The notes beneath the pieces are model-generated. The model was not told the origin of the DNA. It saw nothing but the letters and a program-made list of their open reading frames with translations, and did not search any database. Below, piece by piece: positions 24,464-33,683 of a DNA stretch of 43,604 nucleotides (positions are counted from its first letter, which is position 1; every line of letters begins with the position of its first letter). The DNA is from Bacteroidales bacterium (lineage in GTDB: Bacteria > Bacteroidota > Bacteroidia > Bacteroidales > UBA3824). The translations under genes were made by a program, and so were the position numbers. The DNA is taken from positions 1 to 43,604 of the forward strand of contig JAGCYI010000076.1 in the NCBI GenBank assembly GCA_017960885.1. Direction: 5' to 3'.

Positions 24464-25549
24464 ATGGCATTTGACTTCAAGAAAGAATACAAAGAATATT
24501 ACCTTCCGCCTCAAAAGCCGCAGATTGTCAACATCCCCACGATGCAGTATGTGGCTGTGCGTGGCAAGGGCGACCCCAACGAGGAGGGCGGCGCGTACAA
24601 GGATGCCGTGGGCGTGCTCTATGCAGTGTCGTACACCATCAAAATGAGCAAGATGGGCGACCACAGAATCAACGGCTATTTCGACTACGTGGTGCCGCCG
24701 CTCGAAGGTTTTTGGTGGCAGGAAGGCGTCAACGGCTTCGATTATTCCGACAAGAGTTCGCTTAATTGGATTTCGGCAATCCGTCTGCCCGACTTTGTAA
24801 CCCAAGAGGACTTTGATTGGGCAGTTGCAGAGGCTACGCGCAAAAAGAAAATCGACTGTTCCCACGCCGAACTCCTCAAAATCACCGAGGGCGAATGTGT
24901 CCAAATAATGCACCTCGGCTCCTACGACGACGAACCCGCCTCAGTAGCCCTTATGGACGATTTTCTCAAAGCCAACCACTACATAAACGACCTCATCCCC
25001 ACCCGCCTCCATCACGAAATCTACCTCTCCGACCCGAGGAAGACTGCGGTGGAAAAATTGAAGACGGTAATTAGGCATCCGGTGAAGATAATACCATCAA
25101 TCATCCCCGCCACCACATCCGACCTGCCCGAAATCCTTACCCTCCAATACCTTGCGTATCAGAGCGAGGCGGCGTTGTTTGGCACGAAGGATATTCCGCC
25201 CCTGCGTCAGACATTAGACGAGGTGGTTAAAGAATTTGAAGAAGGCACGATATTGAAACTTGTAATCAACAACAACTTAATCATCGGCTCAATCCGCGCC
25301 AAAGAATCCAACGGCACTGTATATATAGGTAAACTGATGGTTCATCCCGACTACCAAAAACACGGATACGGCACGATGCTCTTAAATGAAATAGAAAAAT
25401 ACTATCCCTCAAAACGTTACGAACTATTCACAAGCACCCGCAGCACCAACAACATCCGCCTTTATCAAAAAAAAGGCTACAAGGAATTTGCCCGAAAGGC
25501 GGTTGACGGCGAGTTGGAATTTGTGTTTATGGAGAAATTTTCCTCCTAA
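24464..25549 (+). CDS. GyrI-like small-molecule-binding domain fused to a GNAT acetyltransferase
   Basis: A 361-residue fusion. Residues 1-208 form a complete standalone GyrI-like protein: QYVAVRGKGDPNEEGGAYKD, a middle with EGFWWQEG, and the usual end YLSDPRKTAVEKLKTVIRHPVK. Residues about 212-361 form a GNAT domain with GKLMVHPDYQKHGYGTML (acetyl-CoA pyrophosphate loop QKHGYG, 298-303) and NIRLYQKKGY (330-339). One product could bind a drug or toxin through the GyrI part and acetylate it, or a neighbouring protein, through the GNAT part. The start at 24464 is chosen over 24356 because the GyrI family begins at MAFDFKKEYK and the earlier start overlaps the reductase gene. The frame is continuous through the junction, so this is not two genes joined by error in an obvious way. 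Confidence 0.85.
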   Translation: MAFDFKKEYKEYYLPPQKPQIVNIPTMQYVAVRGKGDPNEEGGAYKDAVGVLYAVSYTIKMSKMGDHRINGYFDYVVPPLEGFWWQEGVNGFDYSDKSSLNWISAIRLPDFVTQEDFDWAVAEATRKKKIDCSHAELLKITEGECVQIMHLGSYDDEPASVALMDDFLKANHYINDLIPTRLHHEIYLSDPRKTAVEKLKTVIRHPVKIIPSIIPATTSDLPEILTLQYLAYQSEAALFGTKDIPPLRQTLDEVVKEFEEGTILKLVINNNLIIGSIRAKESNGTVYIGKLMVHPDYQKHGYGTMLLNEIEKYYPSKRYELFTSTRSTNNIRLYQKKGYKEFARKAVDGELEFVFMEKFSS

Positions 25550-25553
25550 AAAA

Positions 25554-25590
25554 ACGCAATCCTCTGAAAATCTTTGCGTAGCACTTTTTC
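25554..25590 (+). terminator. weak hairpin terminator after the GyrI-GNAT gene
   Basis: ACGCAA (25554-25559) pairs with TTGCGT (25574-25579), followed after a few nt by a T-run. A short stem with a 14-nt loop, so efficiency is doubtful. Confidence 0.35.
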
Positions 25591-25633
25591 TATTTCCCCC
25601 GAAAAAATTTTGTGTAAAAAAATTGCAAAAAAC

Positions 25634-25666
25634 TTGTTAACTTATATTCTTTTTTTCTTAAATTTG
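25634..25666 (+). promoter_or_regulatory. promoter of atpDC
   Basis: TTG at 25634-25636 and TAAATTTG at 25659-25666 (22-nt spacer), 38 nt ahead of the atpD ATG. Confidence 0.5.
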
Positions 25667-25677
25667 TGGATAGTTAA

Positions 25678-27213
<1,536 letters not shown>

Positions 27214-27225
27214 AGATTTTAGAAG

Positions 27226-27459
27226 ATGAAAGTAGAGATAATTTCACCCGATAGAAACATCTTTTCAGGCGAAGCCACGCTCGTAAGTCTTCCGGGCACC
27301 AAAGGCTCGTTTGAGATAGAGCAAAACCACGCCGCCATCATCTCCACCCTCGAAAAGGGCAAGATCAAAATCAAAAATGGCGACAAAGAAGAGTTTTTCG
27401 AAATCTCAGGCGGACTTGTGGAGTGTAACAGCAACAAAGTGAATATCCTAGTTAACTAA
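27226..27459 (+). CDS. atpC: F1Fo ATP synthase subunit epsilon, short form
   Basis: A 77-residue protein with the start MKVEIISPDRNIFSGEATLV and LPGTKGSFEIEQNHAAIIS, the beta-sandwich domain of epsilon. The C-terminal two-helix domain that inhibits ATP hydrolysis in E. coli (about 50 residues) is absent, and the frame ends cleanly before a terminator. Short epsilon subunits are known in this phylum, so this is probably native and not a truncation. It would still link the gamma stalk to the c-ring but could not act as a hydrolysis brake. Confidence 0.93.
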   Translation: MKVEIISPDRNIFSGEATLVSLPGTKGSFEIEQNHAAIISTLEKGKIKIKNGDKEEFFEISGGLVECNSNKVNILVN

Positions 27460-27478
27460 TAACATTTAAGATTATTAC

Positions 27479-27516
27479 AACAGGCTACCCATTTTTTGAG
27501 TAGCCTGTTTTTTTTA
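27479..27516 (+). terminator. rho-independent terminator after atpC
   Basis: AACAGGCTAC (27479-27488) pairs with GTAGCCTGTT (27500-27509) around an 11-nt loop, then a T-run. It overlaps the stop region of the convergent U32 gene. Confidence 0.9.
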
Positions 27517-28740
27517 GTTTTCTACAAGAATATACAACTTGTCGCTTCGGCGAACCTTCTCCGGCACGGGAATAGATATTACGTCGCCTTTTTTAGCCGA
27601 ATTGCTCTGGCGGTCGTCGAAACGAATTTCAGACAAGGTGATATCTATTGTTCCAGTTGTAGGACCTATAATCAGCACACGGTCGCCAACTGAAATTTTT
27701 CCGCTGTTCATATATATTTCGGCGGCACCACAACGGCTGAAATAGTTGTTAACCGTTCCCACAAACTCTTTGTGAAATTTAGCTTTTGAGCCGTGTATGT
27801 CGTTCCATTCGCCAAGACGCTGACCAAGATAGTAACCATCCCAAAAACCGCGGTTAAACACCTCAGAAAGGCGCGACTTCCATTCCGCTGTCTTTTCCAC
27901 AGAGAATGTGTTTTCTTCCACTGCCTTTACAGCCTCGTGATAAACCTGGGTAACGGTTTTGACATACTCTGGCGGACGTGCTCGACCTTCAATTTTGAGC
28001 ACTTCGACACCGGCGGCAAGTATCTTGTCGATAAAACCAATAGTGCAGAGGTCTTTGGGCGACATAATGTATTCGTTTTCCACGTCGAGAGTGATGTCCG
28101 ACTCGCGGTCTTTAACTGTGTATGCACGACGGCACACTTGCAGGCACGCACCACGGTTGGCACTGCGTCCGAGTTCGTGAAGGCTGAGATAGCATTTGCC
28201 CGAAACAGCCATACAGAGCGCACCATGAACAAACATCTCAATGCGTACAAGTTCGCCCTTGGGTCCGCGGATATTCTGCTCAATTATTTGCTGGTGGATG
28301 TAGGCAACCTTGTCGAGAGTGAGCTCTCTGGCAAGAACCATTACATCGCAATACTTGGCGAAAAACTTCACAGCCTCTATATTGCTGATATTTAACTGAG
28401 TGGAGGCGTGAATCTCAATACCTTGCTCCAAAGCATACTCCAAAACCGCCGTGTCGGAAGCTATTATAGCAGTGATATGCTTTTGCTTAGCGAGGTCGAT
28501 AATTCTACGCATTTCGGCGAGATCGGTGTCGTACATTATGGTGTTGACAGCAAGGTATGTTTTTACGCCATGCTCCTGACATAGCGAAACAATAGTTTCA
28601 AGGTCATCCTCAGTAAAGTTTACGGTGCTTCCAGCCCTCATATTAAGTTTACCGAGACCAAAATAAACCGAGCCTGCGCCCGCCTGAATTGCCGATGAAA
28701 GCGACTCAAAACAGCCCACCGGCGACATTATCTCTATCAT
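27514..28740 (-). CDS. U32-family peptidase (collagenase-like)
   Basis: A 408-residue protein that starts MIEIMSPVGCFESLSSAIQA and has the U32 signature EMFVHGALCMAVSGKCYLS followed by RGACLQVCRRAY, with the Cys residues conserved in the group. Members include the UbiU/TrhP/RlhA-like proteins that bind an Fe-S cluster and act in RNA or quinone hydroxylation, so the peptidase label is historical; TrhP/RlhA-type RNA modification is as likely. A TTG at 28770 is in frame, but the ATG at 28740 gives the family N-terminus. It follows the small membrane protein gene with an 11-nt gap. Confidence 0.88.
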   Translation of the reverse strand: MIEIMSPVGCFESLSSAIQAGAGSVYFGLGKLNMRAGSTVNFTEDDLETIVSLCQEHGVKTYLAVNTIMYDTDLAEMRRIIDLAKQKHITAIIASDTAVLEYALEQGIEIHASTQLNISNIEAVKFFAKYCDVMVLARELTLDKVAYIHQQIIEQNIRGPKGELVRIEMFVHGALCMAVSGKCYLSLHELGRSANRGACLQVCRRAYTVKDRESDITLDVENEYIMSPKDLCTIGFIDKILAAGVEVLKIEGRARPPEYVKTVTQVYHEAVKAVEENTFSVEKTAEWKSRLSEVFNRGFWDGYYLGQRLGEWNDIHGSKAKFHKEFVGTVNNYFSRCGAAEIYMNSGKISVGDRVLIIGPTTGTIDITLSEIRFDDRQSNSAKKGDVISIPVPEKVRRSDKLYILVEN

Positions 28741-28751
28741 ATCACAATTAT

Positions 28752-29201
28752 TTAAAACGACATCAGCCAAGCCAATATCACGATGAAAATCAGTGTTTTT
28801 GCCAGCATCAAGGTAAAATGATCCTTTTCGCCAAGCTTGAAACGTTTAATAAGAATACACAACAACGACACGCCCAAGAGCGAAATGGTGATAATAAAGA
28901 GCGTATCGGTGTCGACATCCTGCTCAAAACCGAGTTTCATAAGCAGCGAGAATGTCCACATCATATACGAAATCCAAACCACACGGCGTGTAATAGTGCG
29001 GAATAGCGACACCTTATGGTCAAACGGCCTGATTGCCATCAACCAGTACAACACACCAGCAGCAATCAAAATGCCGTAGGTGATTTGCAATGAGTAAGGC
29101 ACAAGCTGTGTAAGCAAAAACAGCGACACCATCAAAGCAATAGCCAAGATGGTTTCTAACAGATCGAAATGTTTTTCTACAAAAGCGTAAAGTCTCTTCA
29201 T
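28752..29201 (-). CDS. small multi-pass membrane protein of unknown function
   Basis: A 149-residue protein with about five hydrophobic segments (around residues 13-31, 37-55, 70-88, 97-112 and 130-148) and short polar loops; there is no signal peptide. MKRLYAFVEKHFDLLETIL leads into the first helix. No motif is recognised. It starts the operon that includes the U32 gene and has a good promoter of its own. Confidence 0.75.
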   Translation of the reverse strand: MKRLYAFVEKHFDLLETILAIALMVSLFLLTQLVPYSLQITYGILIAAGVLYWLMAIRPFDHKVSLFRTITRRVVWISYMMWTFSLLMKLGFEQDVDTDTLFIITISLLGVSLLCILIKRFKLGEKDHFTLMLAKTLIFIVILAWLMSF

Positions 29202-29224
29202 TTTGATTTTTGTTTTTCCGGTGG

Positions 29225-29257
29225 CAAAGGTAGAACTTTTTTTGCAATCCCCAAAAA
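29225..29257 (-). promoter_or_regulatory. promoter of the membrane protein/U32 operon
   Basis: On the - strand TTTTTG (ending at 29252), a 19-nt spacer, then TACCTTTG (29232-29225), 24 nt ahead of the ATG. Confidence 0.55.
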
Positions 29258-29282
29258 TTCACTTTGTAGTTTCCTTTCCCCC

Positions 29283-30761
29283 CTACATCTCCCTCTCATA
29301 CCTCCTCTCTGGACATATACTTGTGCCAATATAATAGTATGTATCGGAGTTGCGTTTGTATCCGCCGCCGTAGATGCGCCAGCCGGTGGTGGGGTTGGCT
29401 ATGAGCGAGAGTTTTATGTCGGTGTATTTGCGGATGGAGTTGTCGGAGTGCATAAAAGAGATTTCTACACGATTGTAAATCGTTAGGTCTGAGATAAATA
29501 GAGTTTCTTTATCTAACGAAAATTGCAGCGGCTCGGCGTAATGAGCAAACGAGTAAGGCTTTTGCAGCGGGTCTATTGCGGTTAATGAATTGCTGTTGTA
29601 TTCGGCTTGGATATGCCATCGCAGCGGATTTCGGTAACTCCTTGTTGCTCCTGTATTTTTTAATACTGCTAATAAATCATTTATTCTAAACAATTCAAAC
29701 ACATCGAATATTTCAAACCCTGCCTGATAGCCAAACTTTTTGTCGGGATTATTATCTTTGTCGTAACGTGTTTGAGCATAGATATTTAACTCTCTAAATG
29801 GCGAAACCCTCAGGTCTGCTGCCAAAAAGTTGCTTTTTTGGCTTTTCTTCCACGTAATGCCGTGGATTAGCGATAGGTTAACGCCTTGTAGCACTGGTGG
29901 ATTCCAGCCGAGAACGTTGTAGACTGCATTGTGGAATGTGTGATTGTTGCTTACAAAGTCGGAATCGTGATTCCAACTCTGCGTCTGCGCCCAAATTGAG
30001 TTGAAAAATAAATTTCGGTTAAACAAAGTTACCTGCGAGCGCACGTAGGGATAGTTGAACGCTTGGTCGGAGAGTATTATTGAGCGGTATCCGTGTCCGA
30101 TAAAGTTTTTGCCGTATCCGAGAACAAATTCTAAATTGCGGCTGGCTCGCACGTTGATATGTCCCGTTACCCAAGCCCAGTCTAACTGCGTCTCTTTAAA
30201 CTCCTTGCCGTGTCCTTGCCCTGGAATAACGTCGTATTTATCAATGTACTCTTTTTCGTAGGGGAAAAATCCGCCTTGGTTCTCGTAAAACGATGTGTAA
30301 TAACCGATATGACCGCCCAATTTGCCGAATGCCTCAATTCCGCGGGTGTTGCGGGTGAGCATCGAAGAGGTGTCGTCGCCCTTCATTTTGCGGCCTTCAA
30401 AAATAAAAAGCGGGTTGATTTTGATGCAACAATCGTTTTTTTCGATACTTATAAAATTGGTTTCAAAAAAATGGTCTTTGCACCATTTGAGAACTACTTT
30501 GCGTTTCGGGATTTTTGTGGTGTCGTGAATTTCTCTGTAAAGGGCTTCTAAATCAACTTCTTCGGGGTGGTCATAAGCAGGATCACCAACTCCGCAAGTA
30601 AAATAGAATACTTTTTGGTTTCCTAAAACTGGCTTTACAGTGAAATAGCCTTTATTTGAAGACAATTGATCAAGATATCTAAACAAATTCTGCGCATTGC
30701 TGTTTAAACTAATACTTGCAATGATGATTATTAAAACAATATGTCTCAAAAAATTATTCAC
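29283..30761 (-). CDS. Wzi-like capsule assembly outer-membrane protein
   Basis: A 492-residue protein with a signal peptide (hydrophobic residues 7-20, ending near NSNAQ), then a beta-barrel-like sequence. GYGKNFIGHGYRSIILSD and NYPYVRSQV are typical of the capsule-assembly Wzi family. Wzi-type barrels sit in the outer membrane and help hold or organise surface polysaccharide. The gene starts with GTG at 30761 and overlaps the end of rsgA by 8 nt, so translation is coupled. It is the last gene of an otherwise housekeeping operon. The short C-terminus ERRYEREM lacks the usual terminal aromatic residue. Confidence 0.75.
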   Translation of the reverse strand: MNNFLRHIVLIIIIASISLNSNAQNLFRYLDQLSSNKGYFTVKPVLGNQKVFYFTCGVGDPAYDHPEEVDLEALYREIHDTTKIPKRKVVLKWCKDHFFETNFISIEKNDCCIKINPLFIFEGRKMKGDDTSSMLTRNTRGIEAFGKLGGHIGYYTSFYENQGGFFPYEKEYIDKYDVIPGQGHGKEFKETQLDWAWVTGHINVRASRNLEFVLGYGKNFIGHGYRSIILSDQAFNYPYVRSQVTLFNRNLFFNSIWAQTQSWNHDSDFVSNNHTFHNAVYNVLGWNPPVLQGVNLSLIHGITWKKSQKSNFLAADLRVSPFRELNIYAQTRYDKDNNPDKKFGYQAGFEIFDVFELFRINDLLAVLKNTGATRSYRNPLRWHIQAEYNSNSLTAIDPLQKPYSFAHYAEPLQFSLDKETLFISDLTIYNRVEISFMHSDNSIRKYTDIKLSLIANPTTGWRIYGGGYKRNSDTYYYIGTSICPERRYEREM

Positions 30762-31689
30762 GGCTTGATTTTCTATATTTTTGGGTTTCGTCGTCGGATA
30801 TTATGCTTATGTAACTATGATAACGTGAGGGGTGTATTGTGCCCTCTTCCACTGCCTTTTTAACGGCGCAACCTGGTTCGTGGGTGTGGGTGCAGTTGTA
30901 AAATTTGCAGTTTTCTAATTGGGCGAATATTTCGGGAAAATTGTGTGAAATATCCTCCTGGGTCATTCCCACCATTCCAAAACCCTTGATTCCGGGGGTG
31001 TCGATAATGTTGCCGCCAAAATCGAGGTGAAACATCTCGGCGAATGTGGTGGTGTGCTTGCCTTGAAGGCTGTACATCGAAATGTCGCCAGTGCGTAAGT
31101 TGAGACCAGGATTTATGCGGTTTATCAATGTGCTTTTGCCTGTGCCGCTGTTGCCCGAAATCAATGTTGTCTTGTCTTTGAGCATAGTGCGCAGTGTGTC
31201 AACGTTTTCGCCAGTTTGAGCCGACACAGCAATACAACGGTAGCCTATCTTAGTGTAAATCTCTATGGTATCGTTCAACACCTCTTGTAAATCGCCATAA
31301 AGGTCTGATTTGTTGAACACAATAATAGCCGGCACTTTGTAAGCCTCGGCAGAAACAAGAAAACGGTCGATAAATTCCAACGGAGTTTCAGGCATAATGA
31401 GCGTAGCCACAAGCATACATTGGTCGAGGTTGGCGGCTATTATGTGCGATTCTTTGCTCAGGTTGATAGACTTGCGCACGATATAGTTTTTGCGGGGCAG
31501 AATGTCGGTGATAACGCCAGTGTCGTCGGGACTTATGTCAACGCTCACCGAATCGCCCACAGCCACAGGATTAGTGGTGCGGATACCGCTGAGACGTATC
31601 TTGCCACGGATTTTACATTCCACTACCTTAGAATCAATTTCTACAAGATAGTTGCTGCCGGTGGATTTTATTACTGTACCTTGTGCCAT
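30754..31689 (-). CDS. rsgA: ribosome small-subunit-dependent GTPase A
   Basis: A 311-residue circularly permuted GTPase that helps mature the 30S subunit. An OB-fold N-terminal domain is followed by G4 NKSDL, then G1 GNSGTGKST, G3 DTPG and the zinc-binding CKFYNCTHTHEPGC. The permuted motif order G4-G1-G3 is the YjeQ/RsgA hallmark. It is 6 nt downstream of upp and overlaps the Wzi-like gene. Confidence 0.96.
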   Translation of the reverse strand: MAQGTVIKSTGSNYLVEIDSKVVECKIRGKIRLSGIRTTNPVAVGDSVSVDISPDDTGVITDILPRKNYIVRKSINLSKESHIIAANLDQCMLVATLIMPETPLEFIDRFLVSAEAYKVPAIIVFNKSDLYGDLQEVLNDTIEIYTKIGYRCIAVSAQTGENVDTLRTMLKDKTTLISGNSGTGKSTLINRINPGLNLRTGDISMYSLQGKHTTTFAEMFHLDFGGNIIDTPGIKGFGMVGMTQEDISHNFPEIFAQLENCKFYNCTHTHEPGCAVKKAVEEGTIHPSRYHSYISIISDDETQKYRKSSRE

Positions 31690-31695
31690 AAGCGG

Positions 31696-32346
31696 TTAAA
31701 GTTTTTCACCAAAACATAAGTCGCCAGCGTCGCCGAGACCCGGAACAATGTAACCGTGACTGTTGAGCGTATCGTCGGTGGCAATAGTCCAGATGTCGTA
31801 ACCGCATGGTTTAGCGATATTTTCAACAGTTTCAATACCCTTTTTGCTCGAAATAATAGAAGCGAAGTGGATATGCTTAGGAGTTCCGAGGTTTTTGATT
31901 AACTCCATAGCGGTAACAATGCTTGAGCCAGTAGCGAGCATAGGGTCGGCGATAATCAGCACCTTGCCGTCGAGACTTGGCGAAGCCACATATCCCGACT
32001 TGATATCAAAACCGCCGTCGGCATTGTAAGAGCGGTATTCGGCGAGAAAAGCACTTTCGGCATTGTCAAACACATCTAAGAAACCCTCGTGCATAGGCAG
32101 CGCCGCACGGAAAATGCAAGCCACCACCACCTTATCGTCTAAGGCGCGGCATTTGGCTGTACCGAGAGGCGTGGTTACGTCGATATCCTTATAAGACAGA
32201 GTTTTGCCAATTTCGTAAGCCAATATGTGCGAAAGCCTTTTGATGTTGGTGCGAAAACGCATAGGGTCTTTTTGAATGTTGATGTCGCGCATTTGTGCGA
32301 TATAGAGGTCGGCAGGCGACTGGTATTGTGTAACTGTGTGTGCCAT
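31696..32346 (-). CDS. upp: uracil phosphoribosyltransferase
   Basis: A 216-residue enzyme that salvages uracil to UMP with PRPP. The PRPP loop VLIIADPMLATGSSIVTAM and the C-terminal uracil-binding GYIVPGLGDAGDLCFG match the UPRT family. It starts 1 nt after the stop of the GNAT-like gene and is 6 nt from rsgA, so all are in one operon. Confidence 0.95.
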   Translation of the reverse strand: MAHTVTQYQSPADLYIAQMRDINIQKDPMRFRTNIKRLSHILAYEIGKTLSYKDIDVTTPLGTAKCRALDDKVVVACIFRAALPMHEGFLDVFDNAESAFLAEYRSYNADGGFDIKSGYVASPSLDGKVLIIADPMLATGSSIVTAMELIKNLGTPKHIHFASIISSKKGIETVENIAKPCGYDIWTIATDDTLNSHGYIVPGLGDAGDLCFGEKL

Positions 32347-32347
32347 A

Positions 32348-33229
32348 TTACTTTATATTGAAAAAATTGTAGAGTTTAGAAATATTGTTCCTTATATAAT
32401 AAACGTGTGTAAACGGATAAGCGTCGAAAAGCGAAAGAGTTTCCTCGTCGAAACTATCGTAGGCACCGCGTTTTCCGGTTTTGATGTAGAGGGTGAAGTT
32501 TTTTCCCGAAAAATAGTTGATAATAGTATCCAACATCTCGTTCTTAATAGACTTGTAGTCGCTTTGGTTTTTGTTGATGCTCACATCAGTGATGTATATT
32601 TCGGATTGCGACACAAACACCACAGCGCACCCCAGAATAATCTTGTCGGGATTTGCAAGGGCAAATATCATACAGTTGCCACGCTGCTTCACCTCTTTTA
32701 TCAGCTTGTAATACTCCAGAGTGTCGATTTTGTAGTTGTTTACCCAAAAAAATGCCATACATTGCTTAATGTCGATGGCGTATTTCCTGTTTTGCGACGA
32801 CGGAGCCTGGTATCTTCTTGTCTTATAAGGGACTATAAGGTCTATCTGAAAAATTTTGTCTTGACGGATAAGTCCGTTTTCGATGTTGGAAATAGGGCAA
32901 AACTTGTTGAGGTTGAGGTAAAGGTGGTTGTAGCTGTCGGGGATAAGGCTAATAAAAGTTTCAGCCATTTTGGGAGAAACCACGTCGGCGCTGTAAATAC
33001 CTGTCCAAAAAAGGTACTGGTTCATAAGAGGGTACTTGTTGCTAAAAATAGGGATAGGCATCACCATGCGGTAGTCCTGGGTAACAAGGGCATCCCAGTC
33101 GCGACAGACAAGGTCTAAGTACCAAGTGTAGCCAAAGAGGGCGTTGCACATACTTTTCGACACGGTGCTATCCCACTTTTTGCGGTTGATGTCTTCGTTC
33201 TTGACCAAAATTATCTGCTCTGAGCTCAT
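32348..33229 (-). CDS. GNAT/FemAB-like acyltransferase-fold protein of unknown substrate
   Basis: A 293-residue soluble protein starting MSSEQIILVKNEDINRKKWD. WYLDLVCRDWDALV and MVMPIPIFSNKY in the N-terminal half and GCAVVFVSQSEIYITDVSINKN in the C-terminal half recall the double-GNAT fold of FemAB-like proteins, but a clean acetyl-CoA loop is not visible. The start at 33229 is chosen because it follows the -7 element at 33252-33259; an in-frame ATG further up lies before the promoter. It heads the operon that includes upp, rsgA and the Wzi-like gene. Function is not assigned with confidence. Confidence 0.6.
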   Translation of the reverse strand: MSSEQIILVKNEDINRKKWDSTVSKSMCNALFGYTWYLDLVCRDWDALVTQDYRMVMPIPIFSNKYPLMNQYLFWTGIYSADVVSPKMAETFISLIPDSYNHLYLNLNKFCPISNIENGLIRQDKIFQIDLIVPYKTRRYQAPSSQNRKYAIDIKQCMAFFWVNNYKIDTLEYYKLIKEVKQRGNCMIFALANPDKIILGCAVVFVSQSEIYITDVSINKNQSDYKSIKNEMLDTIINYFSGKNFTLYIKTGKRGAYDSFDEETLSLFDAYPFTHVYYIRNNISKLYNFFNIK

Positions 33230-33251
33230 AATCCTCGGTTTGATGTTGGTG

Positions 33252-33283
33252 CAAATATAGAGATTTTTAGTAATGTACAAAAA
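33252..33283 (-). promoter_or_regulatory. promoter of the GNAT-like/upp/rsgA/Wzi operon
   Basis: On the - strand TTTTTG (33283-33278), 18-nt spacer, TATATTTG (33259-33252), 22 nt ahead of the ATG. The -33 element coincides with the T-run of small RNA copy B. Confidence 0.55.
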
Positions 33284-33391
33284 CAACAATAGCAGGTTTC
33301 CCTGCCATGTTGCTACTAATTTTTAACCTAAACCTAATATTATGAAAAGACAATTATTTACATCGGAAAACCCGAAATCACTTCGTTTTTC
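33278..33391 (-). ncRNA. candidate small RNA, copy B
   Basis: On the - strand a TATCTTTG element (33405-33398) predicts a start near 33391. The transcript passes through GTCTTTTCATAATATTAG, TTTAGGTTAAAAATTAGTA and ends with ATGGCAGGGAAACCTGCTAT, an 8-bp stem with one G-U pair and a GAAA tetraloop, then TGTTGTTTTTG. The G-U pair and the GNRA loop exist only on this strand. The core matches copy A at 6.8 kb. A downstream gene has its own promoter, so this is not simply its leader. No -33 element is clear. Confidence 0.5.
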
Positions 33392-33397
33392 CGATTG

Positions 33398-33405
33398 CAA
33401 AGATA
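33398..33405 (-). promoter_or_regulatory. -7 element of small RNA copy B
   Basis: TATCTTTG, full match on the - strand, 93 nt before the terminator hairpin. Confidence 0.45.
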
Positions 33406-33532
33406 TGGCGGTAATTTTATATGGATATTAAAGAAAGTAACAATTTTCGTTAAAAATTGCAGCCCCAAACCACGTGATTTGTAATAATTTGTAAAACCAA
33501 GTTGGATTTAATGTTAAAAACACCCTTAAAAT

Positions 33533-33626
33533 AAAAAAGGAGGCCTCAGCACGCCCCCTTCCCTATGTTACTATTTAAACTCCTGTATTTATGAAAAAGA
33601 CAATTTTTTTTATTCTGTTTTTGTTT
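33533..33626 (-). ncRNA. candidate small RNA, copy C
   Basis: On the - strand, TTACTTTG (33640-33633) predicts a start near 33626. The transcript contains ATTGTCTTTTTCATAAATAC and TTTAAATAGTAACATAG and ends in AAGGGGGC, an 8-nt loop, GCCTCCTT, then TTTTATTTT. One stem position is G-U here but would be A-C if read from the + strand, which supports this orientation. It shares the CTTTTTCATAA and AGTA core with copies A and B but is more diverged. It lies directly after the GT2 gene stop, so a 3'-UTR origin is possible. Confidence 0.48.
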
Positions 33627-33632
33627 ACGGTG

Positions 33633-33640
33633 CAAAGTAA
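33633..33640 (-). promoter_or_regulatory. -7 element of small RNA copy C
   Basis: TTACTTTG on the - strand, one change from TAnnTTTG and the same variant as in front of rpsT; a weak TTAAC lies about 17-20 nt upstream. Confidence 0.38.
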
Positions 33641-33683
33641 CAACATATTATTGTTAAGAGGTTTAAAAGGTAATTAAGAAATG

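Larger units (their letters stand above)
33230..33683. other. 454-nt gap with two small-RNA-like elements
   Basis: No protein gene is supported. Reading the - strand from right to left there is: promoter and small RNA copy C (33533-33640), a stretch with a CAATTTT/AAAATTG inverted repeat (33441-33459), promoter and small RNA copy B (33278-33405), then the promoter of the GNAT-like operon. Confidence 0.6.

Noticed and set aside
32336..33118. 260-codon + strand frame over the GNAT-like gene
   Set aside because: It is antisense to a gene with a clear promoter and operon context, and its sequence is low in recognisable structure (a mirror frame).
33591..33677. Short + strand ORF of 28 codons with a hydrophobic, signal-like start (MKKTIFFILFLF)
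   Set aside because: It lies inside small RNA copy C read from the other strand, the equivalent frames in copies A and B encode unrelated sequence, and the conserved part is the RNA core and hairpin rather than the peptide.
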